Positions 1 through 5,800 of a stretch of 5,800 nt of DNA are shown in pieces. The DNA comes from an uncultured Lachnospiraceae bacterium (GTDB lineage: Bacteria; Bacillota; Clostridia; Lachnospirales; Lachnospiraceae), in NCBI GenBank assembly GCA_900313435.1, contig OMRF01000226.1, positions 1 through 5,800 of the forward strand. The letters are read 5' to 3'. Under the pieces are notes generated by a model. That model was not told the DNA's origin. It saw only the letters and a program-made list of their open reading frames with translations, and did no database searches. A program made the translations under genes and the position numbers. Within the stretch, counting starts at the first letter, position 1; every line of letters starts with the position of its first letter.

Positions 1-1126
1 CAATGTGTATCTCATTGTCCGAAAGTATATAGACCGCAGGAAGTTCATGGCTCAAAAACAGTGCCATGCCTTCATCCGCGGAATATGCGCCTGTCTTCTG
101 AAATATCAGTCTGTCCCCTACCCTGATGTCAAAAAGGGGAACGTTCCTTACCATCACGTCATTTATAGTACAGAGTATACCGGATATGGACCATTTCTTT
201 TCCTCGCCATCCCTTTCGGGAACCTGAGTGATGTGAGGAATGCTCATCCCGCCTATCTGTCCGTCATACTGAAGCTGGTGTATCCCTCCGTCCGTCAGGA
301 GATAATTAACGCCTTCGTTGCTCTTTTCATCCATGACCTCGGTAACATAATATCCCGTTTCCGCGGCAAGGAATCTCCCGAGCTCTATCGTAACGGGAAA
401 TATCTCCGATGCTTCGGAAACCGCATTTTCAAAGATCTCCCATTCATCATCCGTTATGCCCTGTCTCTTGTCATGCACGAAATAACTGATGAAAAGACCG
501 GGTCCGTACTCTATCCTCTCTATCGGAGCACCGTATTTTTCCTTAAGCTCCTTTGCGAAGACAGCAACAGTCGAAAGCTCTTCCGCCATTTTTTTGAAAT
601 CATTTTTCTGTGTGCCGGGGAAAAAGTGGATGCCTGTTATCTTTACAAAGGGATCCTTCCCGTTGGAAGCGATCTCATCGATCACATCTTTTTCCATACC
701 GAACTTGTTTCCGGAGGTGAGGCGGGGATAAATAAGAACCGTCCGCTTTGCCTCGTGGGCAAGGGTTTTCAGAAGCTCGTACTGGTTTTTTGACTCTGCG
801 GTAAAGACGGGAAGAACTTCATTTTCGTCAAATATCCTTTTGGTCTCATCAGGCTTTTTGATGACTCCGGAGATGAACATCTTCTCTGTAGGAACACCGC
901 ATTCCTTCGCGATCAGGTATTCTCCGAAGGAACAGATCTCGAACCTGTCCACCAGAGGCATCATCCCCTTTATCAGAAAAGGATTTGCCTTTATCGCATA
1001 GCAGACCTCAGAGGTTTTTGGAAGGTGCTTCCGGAGGGCTCCCACGGTATCGGACAGTCCGTCCGTATCATATATGTAAAAGGGCGTCTTCAGATTTTGC
1101 GCCGCTTCAAAAACCTGCTTTTTCAT
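1..1126 (-). CDS. Fold-type III PLP-dependent amino-acid decarboxylase (DapDC/ODC/BtrK-like), 3' end cut by window edge
   Basis: The frame is open from an ATG at 1126 to the left edge with no stop, giving 375 visible residues (the family is usually about 390-430), so only the C-terminal tip is missing. Features seen, in order: YAIKANP (residues 43-49), where K46 should form the Schiff base with PLP; GIHFFPGTQ (165-173) at the place of the HIGSQ motif of diaminopimelate decarboxylases; EYGPG (206-210) at the glycine-rich phosphate loop; ELGR (248-251) matching the EPGR motif; GILCTIND (316-323) with C319 at the catalytic cysteine position; and GAYS (346-349), the usual C-terminal tyrosine motif. 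This is an alanine-racemase-like barrel followed by a beta domain, likely cytoplasmic. The start is supported by AAAGGTG four bases upstream. The first 20 bases overlap the adenylation gene, so coupled translation is likely. The substrate is not readable from sequence. Pairing with an adenylation enzyme favours a carrier-bound amino acid (BtrK-like) over lysine biosynthesis, but a free amino-acid decarboxylase remains possible. Confidence 0.9.
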   Translation of the reverse strand, partial: MKKQVFEAAQNLKTPFYIYDTDGLSDTVGALRKHLPKTSEVCYAIKANPFLIKGMMPLVDRFEICSFGEYLIAKECGVPTEKMFISGVIKKPDETKRIFDENEVLPVFTAESKNQYELLKTLAHEAKRTVLIYPRLTSGNKFGMEKDVIDEIASNGKDPFVKITGIHFFPGTQKNDFKKMAEELSTVAVFAKELKEKYGAPIERIEYGPGLFISYFVHDKRQGITDDEWEIFENAVSEASEIFPVTIELGRFLAAETGYYVTEVMDEKSNEGVNYLLTDGGIHQLQYDGQIGGMSIPHITQVPERDGEEKKWSISGILCTINDVMVRNVPLFDIRVGDRLIFQKTGAYSADEGMALFLSHELPAVYILSDNEIHI

Positions 1127-2630
1127 TGAGCACCTTTCTGTCGATCTTTCCGTTATGGTTTAAAGGCATGCTTTCAAGCATTATGAATCTGTTTGGTATC
1201 ATATAGGCGGGAAGCTTTTCGTTAAGGGACTTCCTTACATCCTTCTTGTCCACCGTGCCTGTATAAAAGCAGACAAGCATCCCGTTTTCTTTGTTGAAGA
1301 CGCAGGAAGTCTCACTCACGTTTTCTGTCTTTGAAATCGCGTTTTCTATTTCCTCAAGCTCGATCCTGTGGCCCATACGCTTGATCTGGAAATCCTTTCT
1401 CCCGGCGAAATAGAGCTGCCCGTCATCCTTATAGGACGCAAGATCGCCTGTCCTGTAGGTAAATTCGGGTGTTCCTTCTCCCGTATCCATCATGAAAAAG
1501 GCCTTGTTTGTTTCCTCACTGCTTCCGAAATAGCCCTTTGTCATGCACTCTCCGGATACGCATATTTCGCCTTCTTTATCCTTTTCGTTGATGATCTTTC
1601 CCTCGCTGTCGACGATGAACACCTTTCGCCCGGGAAAGACCTTTCCCAGGGGGAGCTTTGACTCCATGGAAAAATCTTTCGGCATCTCATAATAGGTGCA
1701 GTTGCAGGTGATCTCGGTGGGACCGTACAGGTTCACATATTCCGTATCGGGAAGTGCCCGTCTCCAGATGGAAAGCTGCTTTGCCGGCATAGCCTGCCCG
1801 GAGAACAGGACCTTTCTGATCTTCTCTGGAACCCTGTATGAAAATATATCCATCCCTGAAAGGATCGAAAGCGCGGGAACCGCCCAGATCAGTATCGTGA
1901 TATCGTTGTCGCAGAGGAAGTCCATGAGCTTCGGCGGAACGGAAAAATAATCCTTGTGTATCATCACAAGGGTCGCCCCGGTCTTTGCCGATGAATAAAG
2001 ATCCTTTACGGATATGTCAAAATCGAGCGGAGCCTGATTCCCGATCCTGTCGTTCTCATTGATGCCGAATATGTCAACGAAGTCATCAATGAATCTGATG
2101 ACTGACTTCATCGGAACGACAACTCCCTTCGGAGTCCCGGTCGTCCCCGACGTGAACATCACATAAAGAGGATCGTCATCTGTGGCTCCGGCCTTTCTCT
2201 CAGAAAGCAGCGCTTCGTCAGCTTCACGCGAGTCTCTTAACTTTGCCGCATTAAAGACCTTTCCCGAAAAGCCTGCCTTTTCAAGCTTTTCCATCCCCTC
2301 ATCATCCGTGATCACTGCAGGGGGCGTGAGCACATTTATTATCTTCATAAGGCGCTCCGCGGGCTGCTCCTGTGACACCGGAACATAAGTGCCGCCGGCA
2401 TAGACTATCCCGTAAAAACAGGATAATGTGAGTGCGCCCTTTTCCATAAAGACGGGAATGTAGGAATGGGCTTCGACCTCTTTTGAAAGCGCCGTCCCTA
2501 TTGCTTTTGCGTCACGTACCAGCTCTTCAAAGGTCAGTGTATAGTCAGGCCCTTCCACGGCATTTTTCTTTGGATCTCTTTTGCAGGTCTCTTCGATATA
2601 ATCCGTAACCCGCCTTACTGCTTCAGCCAT
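1107..2630 (-). CDS. Stand-alone amino-acid adenylation enzyme (AMP-binding, DltA/NRPS A-domain type)
   Basis: 507 aa, close to the usual 500-510 of D-alanine:carrier ligases (DltA). The ANL-superfamily core motifs are complete: A3 P-loop FTSGTTGTPKG (159-169), A4 region LDFDISVKD (202-210), A5 NLYGPTE (300-306), A7 YRTGDL (392-397), A8 beginning GRKDFQIK (410-417), A9 LPAYMIP (473-479), and A10 NHNGKIDR (491-498) with catalytic K495. D205 sits where A-domains bind the substrate alpha-amino group, which points to an amino acid rather than a fatty acid. The protein ends 9 residues after A10, so no carrier (PCP) domain is fused; the expected product is aminoacyl-AMP passed to a separate phosphopantetheine carrier. 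The start at 2630 was chosen because it follows GGAAAGGA plus five bases and begins at the normal N-terminus of the family. The frame stays open further upstream, but that part is antisense to the methyltransferase gene. First gene of a unit with the decarboxylase. DltA itself is less likely: no dltB/C/D is visible and the pocket residues look different. Confidence 0.93.
   Translation of the reverse strand: MAEAVRRVTDYIEETCKRDPKKNAVEGPDYTLTFEELVRDAKAIGTALSKEVEAHSYIPVFMEKGALTLSCFYGIVYAGGTYVPVSQEQPAERLMKIINVLTPPAVITDDEGMEKLEKAGFSGKVFNAAKLRDSREADEALLSERKAGATDDDPLYVMFTSGTTGTPKGVVVPMKSVIRFIDDFVDIFGINENDRIGNQAPLDFDISVKDLYSSAKTGATLVMIHKDYFSVPPKLMDFLCDNDITILIWAVPALSILSGMDIFSYRVPEKIRKVLFSGQAMPAKQLSIWRRALPDTEYVNLYGPTEITCNCTYYEMPKDFSMESKLPLGKVFPGRKVFIVDSEGKIINEKDKEGEICVSGECMTKGYFGSSEETNKAFFMMDTGEGTPEFTYRTGDLASYKDDGQLYFAGRKDFQIKRMGHRIELEEIENAISKTENVSETSCVFNKENGMLVCFYTGTVDKKDVRKSLNEKLPAYMIPNRFIMLESMPLNHNGKIDRKVLNEKAGF
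1131..1137 (-). promoter_or_regulatory. Ribosome-binding site of the decarboxylase gene
   Basis: The minus strand reads AAAGGTG, then four bases, then ATG (1126). The site lies inside the last codons of the adenylation gene. It supports the ATG at 1126 and fits re-initiation or coupled translation across the 20-base overlap. Confidence 0.65.
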
Positions 2631-2635
2631 TTTTT

Positions 2636-2643
2636 TCCTTTCC
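2636..2643 (-). promoter_or_regulatory. Ribosome-binding site of the adenylation gene
   Basis: The minus strand reads GGAAAGGA, then five A residues, then ATG (2630). The AAGGA core at ideal spacing decides the start among several upstream in-frame options, all of which would lie in the promoter region or antisense to the methyltransferase gene. Confidence 0.75.
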
Positions 2644-2681
2644 GGATCGAAAGCTTTTTTCTTCAAAACATAATCTGTTTT

Positions 2682-2710
2682 ATTATATGGACTTACGCTT
2701 CTTTTTGCAA
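2682..2710 (-). promoter_or_regulatory. Sigma-70/SigA-type promoter of the adenylation-decarboxylase unit
   Basis: On the minus strand a perfect -10 box TATAAT (2682-2687) is preceded by a 17-bp spacer (2688-2704) and a -35 box TTGCAA (2705-2710, four of six bases match TTGACA). Transcription should start near 2675, leaving a leader of about 45 bases before the ATG at 2630. The -35 box lies inside an inverted repeat, so the promoter may be regulated. Seen directly from sequence; activity is inferred. Confidence 0.75.
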
Positions 2711-2722
2711 CTTTATTGCAAA
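2704..2722. promoter_or_regulatory. Inverted repeat overlapping the -35 box, candidate operator
   Basis: Perfect 7-bp arms TTTGCAA and TTGCAAA flank a CTTTA spacer, making a 19-bp dyad. The left arm contains the -35 box of the minus-strand promoter. The inner TTGCAA is itself palindromic, so the element is also a direct repeat with an 11-bp period, about one helical turn. A dimeric regulator bound here would block RNA polymerase on the minus strand and could also affect the divergent methyltransferase gene. No regulator gene is in the window, and the cognate protein is unknown. Confidence 0.45.
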
Positions 2723-2741
2723 TGTGCGATGATTGTGAAGC

Positions 2742-2746
2742 GGAGG
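2742..2746 (+). promoter_or_regulatory. Ribosome-binding site of the rRNA methyltransferase gene
   Basis: GGAGG followed by five T residues and ATG (2752). It fixes the start at 2752 rather than at the upstream in-frame TTG (2716), whose extra 12 codons would run through the inverted repeat and through this site. Confidence 0.85.
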
Positions 2747-2751
2747 TTTTT

Positions 2752-3987
2752 ATGGTGGAAGTGATCTTGAAAAAGGGCACCGGGAGGAGCTTAAAAAGCG
2801 GCGGTGCCTTCATATACGATAATGAGATAGACTGCACAAAGGGTGAGTTTGAAAACGGGGACATCGTAAAAGTCCTTGATTTCGATGGCTTCTTTTTGGG
2901 GTACGGCTTCATCAACATAAATTCCGTTATCAGGATAAGGATGCTCTCCCGTTTCCGAAAGGAACCGCCGGATGAAACTTTTTTCAGGGAGCGGGTAAAG
3001 GCCGCATGGGATCTTAGAAAGGCTGTCATTGATACAAGCTGCTGCAGGATAATCTTCGGGGAAACGGATTTTCTCCCGGGACTTACGGTAGACAAATATG
3101 AAGACATCCTGGTCTTCGAATGCCTCGCCCTCGGCATGAAAAAGCTTCTTCCAACAGTAATTCCGGCACTCGTTTCGGTACTTTCAGAGGACGGGGTTAA
3201 TATACGCGGTGTGTATGAAAGGTCCGATGCCCCTGTCATCAGAAAAGAAGGACTTGATCCCGTAAAGGGATGGTACTTTAAGAAAGATCCCTCCGATGAG
3301 ATCCCGACTGATATCATCATCACGGAAAACGGGATAAGATACAGGGTGGACTTTGAAAACGGCCAAAAGACCGGCTTCTTTTTGGATCAGAAGAATAACA
3401 GAAAAAAACTCCATGACCTTGTGAATGGACTTAAGAATGCCGGAGAAAAAGTAAATGTCCTTGACTGCTTCACCCATATCGGAACCTTTGCCTTAAATGC
3501 CGCAAAGGGCGGCGCCGATTCGGTCACCGCTCTTGATATTTCCTCGAAGGCTATTGAAGATGCAAGGGAAAATGCTTCCATAAACGGCCTCTCCGACAGA
3601 GTGTCATTCATAGAATGTGATGTGTTTGAAATGCTTCCGAAGCTTTATTCCGAAGGGAAGAAATATGACATTGTCGTTCTCGACCCTCCGGCTTTTACGA
3701 AGTCAAGAGAAGCTACAAAGCGCGCCATTGCCGGTTATCGAGAGATCAATATGAGAGGGCTCTCACTCGTGCGGGAATGCGGTTTCCTCCTTACCTGCTC
3801 ATGCTCTCACTTCATGACAAATGAACTTTTCAATAAGATGATGCGGGAAGCAGCAAGAGGCGCAAAGAAAAGGTTAAAGCAGCTTTCGTTCAGCCAGCAG
3901 GCGCCTGATCACCCTGTCCTCATAAACTCCGAAGAGAATTCATATTATCTGAAATTCTTTATTTTTCAGGTGATGACGGAGCTGTAG
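2752..3987 (+). CDS. rlmI: Class I SAM-dependent 23S rRNA (cytosine-C5) methyltransferase, RlmI family
   Basis: 411 aa, compared with 396 for E. coli RlmI. Family knowledge: it methylates C5 of a 23S rRNA cytosine (C1962 in E. coli) using S-adenosylmethionine, in the cytoplasm. Seen in order: an N-terminal PUA-like RNA-binding region (about residues 2-75, with GGAFIYDNEID and GDIVKVLD); a central linker with FLPGLTVDKY (107-116); the family motif GQKTGFFLDQ (204-213) ahead of the methyltransferase core; SAM motif I VLDCFTHIGTFAL (236-248); acidic motif II ALDIS (260-264); motif IV LDPPAF (310-315); GYREIN (328-333); and TCSCSHFM (348-355), whose cysteines C349/C351 match the SCS segment of RlmI. 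The C-terminus carries APDHPV (384-389), also typical. Single gene divergent from the adenylation gene, with its 3' end overlapping the convergent GH78 gene. Its promoter is unclear. Orthology to RlmI specifically, rather than a sister family with another target base, is likely but unproven. Confidence 0.92.
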   Translation: MVEVILKKGTGRSLKSGGAFIYDNEIDCTKGEFENGDIVKVLDFDGFFLGYGFININSVIRIRMLSRFRKEPPDETFFRERVKAAWDLRKAVIDTSCCRIIFGETDFLPGLTVDKYEDILVFECLALGMKKLLPTVIPALVSVLSEDGVNIRGVYERSDAPVIRKEGLDPVKGWYFKKDPSDEIPTDIIITENGIRYRVDFENGQKTGFFLDQKNNRKKLHDLVNGLKNAGEKVNVLDCFTHIGTFALNAAKGGADSVTALDISSKAIEDARENASINGLSDRVSFIECDVFEMLPKLYSEGKKYDIVVLDPPAFTKSREATKRAIAGYREINMRGLSLVRECGFLLTCSCSHFMTNELFNKMMREAARGAKKRLKQLSFSQQAPDHPVLINSEENSYYLKFFIFQVMTEL

Positions 3988-5800
3988 CACTGTCGGAAGG
4001 TTTTGAAGGCTTTCCTCCTATCCTGTCCATCCGAAGGATCTGAAGTGTCTCATCGGGAAGGAACTCATAGCCGAAGATGACTCTCTCTTTGTTTGGCATT
4101 TCAAAGACTCCCTCGCAATTCTTTAAGGGGCAGTATTCGGGCTGCATGGTGATCACCCCTTTGGAATAATGAATGCCGCATATATGCTTTATCACAAAGC
4201 TTCCAATGGCCGTGAGATATTCGGGCGTATAGGGACCATCCTTTTTACACAGATGAAGCAGGACCTTAAATGCCGTTCCCTTGTAACCTGCCTCATAGAG
4301 TGTTTCGGGGAGCATGGAAAGCGCAATGGGACCTAAGGTCTCGAAAGAAAACTCCCTTTGCGACACAATGCTGTTCAGTCTCTCCCCGGCTTCCTTTTTT
4401 GTGACAAACTCATCTCCCTCGTCCGGAAGTAAGTCAAAGCCAAGCGCCCTGATGAGGCCGTCCACAGAAAGCAGCGGAAGATCTTCCTTTTTCGCGAAGG
4501 CCTGGCGGTAGGCTAAAAGCGCGCCCTCGCCCACCTCTTCAAAATGCCCTATATCATCGAGGAACTCCGATCTGATCAGGCTGTCCATGGAAACATAGGA
4601 TACAAGGGCCCTTGCGATCTTCTCCATCAGCTTTCCTGAATGACAGAGATAAGCTGTCCCCATATCCCTGTATCTGTCAGCAAAGAGCATCCTCTCGGAA
4701 GGATCCGGTATATCGGATGCGCTGTCGCCGAGCGGAACCCCGTAATCGACAAGGTACTTCGACTTCGTATTATTATTCTTCTTTCTGAGGCCGGATCTCA
4801 TACCGGGGATCAGAGAAGGTGCGGAAGCTTTCTTTTCAAAATAAGAAAACCAATTCTTCATGAGATCGTAGTTTTCAAGAAGGATCTCTCCGTCTCCTGT
4901 GATATCATACATCCTGTATGCAGCTTCTATGACGGAATCTCCCCAGCCCGCGCTATGGACATTCCAATTATTATCCTTCCCATTATCCCTCTGATTGGGA
5001 TTCATCGGGCTTATGGCGCCGTTCTTCTTCTGCCACTCAAAGATCTTTTTTAAGTATTTTCTCAGATTCTCCTCGCTCGCCAAAAGATCGAGCATTCCCT
5101 TCGCCCCGGCTGTAAGATATATCATCTTTCCCGCGCCTTCTCCCTTTGAAGAATAGCCGTCAGAAAAGAGACCCGTGAAGAAGCCCTTCGCCGAATCTGT
5201 GCATTTCTTAAATGCTGTGTCTATTTCACTGTTTGATGATCTGAAGGCTGCCCTCACCTTCATTTCGGAATAATAGGGTATCGCGGAAAGTTTGAAATAT
5301 CTGAGGTCGAAGTCAGCATCGATGACAGCGTACCTCATGGAAAAAACAGAAAAATGAGAAGTATAATTATTCGTCCCCCGCTTCGTCCTGTAGCTTATCC
5401 TCCGGTTTCTCTCAAGGGATCTTTTTTCAATCTCCGGGCTGTCAACAAATGTAAATGTGACATTTCCGCCGGCAGGAGCATCATAGATCGTAAAGGTGAT
5501 ACCCCCTGAGACAAACCTTCCGAAATCACAGAGATCCATGGATATCCGCTTTGCAGTGACAATATCGTGAGGCATGATACTATCGGAAATGACAGTCTTT
5601 GGCATTGACTCAAAGTTCTTTTTGATGTCAAGCTCACGGGCAGATCTTGAAAAGACTACCTTTCCGAAGGTTGCATCATAGCTTTCTCCAAGCACCAGAT
5701 CATTCTCCCGGATCGGCCCTGAATTGGACGCTTCAAAGCTGTTGTCCGAATGCATGACGCAAATGCCATCCGAGTAGAGCGCCGCGATCAGTGAGAGATC
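3959..5800 (-). CDS. GH78 alpha-L-rhamnosidase-like protein lacking catalytic motifs, 5' end cut by window edge
   Basis: The frame stays open past the ATG at 5755 to the right edge, adding 15 residues that continue family similarity (IAALYSDGI), so the true start lies outside the window and 613 residues are visible. Numbering below counts from that ATG. Family marks: the N-terminal beta-sandwich with SGPI (12-15) and LGESYDA (22-28), the usual GExYDA of bacterial rhamnosidases; a middle beta region to about 175; then an (alpha/alpha)6-barrel part with SAGWGDS (268-274), ILLENYDLMKNW (291-302) and DYGVPLGD (337-344). The stretch that should read DCPQRDERLGWTGD is replaced by DGYSSKGEGAGKM (199-211). 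The later barrel segment with LTTGF and the WERW base motif is changed and shortened (about 470-515). Both sources of the catalytic acids are therefore missing, although there is no frameshift or internal stop. The end is a Ser/Pro/Lys-rich tail. Active rhamnosidase function is doubtful; sugar binding or another role is possible. Signal peptide status cannot be judged. Confidence 0.8.
   Translation of the reverse strand, partial: DLSLIAALYSDGICVMHSDNSFEASNSGPIRENDLVLGESYDATFGKVVFSRSARELDIKKNFESMPKTVISDSIMPHDIVTAKRISMDLCDFGRFVSGGITFTIYDAPAGGNVTFTFVDSPEIEKRSLERNRRISYRTKRGTNNYTSHFSVFSMRYAVIDADFDLRYFKLSAIPYYSEMKVRAAFRSSNSEIDTAFKKCTDSAKGFFTGLFSDGYSSKGEGAGKMIYLTAGAKGMLDLLASEENLRKYLKKIFEWQKKNGAISPMNPNQRDNGKDNNWNVHSAGWGDSVIEAAYRMYDITGDGEILLENYDLMKNWFSYFEKKASAPSLIPGMRSGLRKKNNNTKSKYLVDYGVPLGDSASDIPDPSERMLFADRYRDMGTAYLCHSGKLMEKIARALVSYVSMDSLIRSEFLDDIGHFEEVGEGALLAYRQAFAKKEDLPLLSVDGLIRALGFDLLPDEGDEFVTKKEAGERLNSIVSQREFSFETLGPIALSMLPETLYEAGYKGTAFKVLLHLCKKDGPYTPEYLTAIGSFVIKHICGIHYSKGVITMQPEYCPLKNCEGVFEMPNKERVIFGYEFLPDETLQILRMDRIGGKPSKPSDSATAPSSPEK

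Noticed and set aside
5..793. A 262-codon open frame on the plus strand opposite the decarboxylase.
   Set aside because: It is antisense to a protein with all the family motifs, has no ribosome-binding site, and its translation shows no recognisable domain.
2638..2653. CTTTC/GAAAG hairpin over the ribosome-binding site of the adenylation gene.
   Set aside because: Only five pairs, three of them A-T; too weak to call a riboswitch or attenuator.
2716..2751. Alternative TTG start of the methyltransferase gene.
   Set aside because: It has no ribosome-binding site and lies in the inverted repeat; GGAGG at ideal distance supports the ATG at 2752.
2631..3323. Upstream extension of the adenylation gene frame to an ATG at 3323.
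   Set aside because: The extra 231 codons are antisense to the methyltransferase gene and cross the promoter. The translation is low-complexity Ser/Phe/Lys-rich, and the good ribosome-binding site is at the ATG at 2630.
3935..3966. AGAATT...AATTCT hairpin followed by a T-rich run, resembling a terminator.
   Set aside because: The stem is six AT-rich pairs with a 12-base loop, and it lies inside the methyltransferase coding region before its stop codon.
3990..4035. Small inverted repeats (GGAAGG/CTTTCC and ATCC-GAA-GGAT) just past the methyltransferase stop.
   Set aside because: Short or imperfect stems with no T-run, inside the GH78 coding sequence; not enough for a terminator.
4640..5053. 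A 137-codon plus-strand open frame opposite the GH78 gene.
   Set aside because: It is antisense to conserved GH78 barrel motifs and has neither a ribosome-binding site nor a recognisable product.

Overview
The window is about 5.8 kb of a bacterial chromosome with moderate GC and tightly packed genes. AGGAGG-type ribosome-binding sites, one clear sigma-70/SigA-type promoter and the protein families present suggest a Firmicute, plausibly a Clostridia/Lachnospiraceae-like gut or rumen bacterium. That placement is an inference from style and content, since no marker gene is present.

Layout: (1) Bases 1-2630, minus strand: a two-gene unit. A stand-alone amino-acid adenylation enzyme (507 aa, related to DltA and NRPS A-domains) overlaps by 20 bases a fold-type III PLP-dependent decarboxylase. 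The decarboxylase runs off the left edge with 375 residues visible. (2) Bases 2631-2751: a divergent intergenic region. It holds a well-formed minus-strand promoter (TTGCAA, 17 bp, TATAAT) and a perfect 7-bp inverted repeat (TTTGCAA-N5-TTGCAAA) that covers the -35 box. (3) Bases 2752-3987, plus strand: an RlmI-family class I SAM-dependent 23S rRNA cytosine methyltransferase (411 aa), a housekeeping gene. (4) Bases 3959-5800, minus strand: a GH78 (alpha-L-rhamnosidase-like) protein that is open at the right edge. Its reading frame is intact, but it lacks both catalytic signature regions of the family. It converges on the methyltransferase gene, and their 3' ends overlap by 29 bases.

The best candidate for an undescribed system is the adenylation enzyme plus decarboxylase unit. 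The pair could activate an amino acid, load it on a carrier protein and decarboxylate it there, as in the BtrI/BtrK step of butirosin biosynthesis. No carrier protein is in the window; if the model is right it should lie left of base 1. The second notable object is the probable pseudoenzyme of the rhamnosidase family. Nothing ties it functionally to the other genes. No tRNA, rRNA, CRISPR array, insertion sequence or convincing intrinsic terminator was seen, and there is no gene-free stretch longer than about 120 bases.
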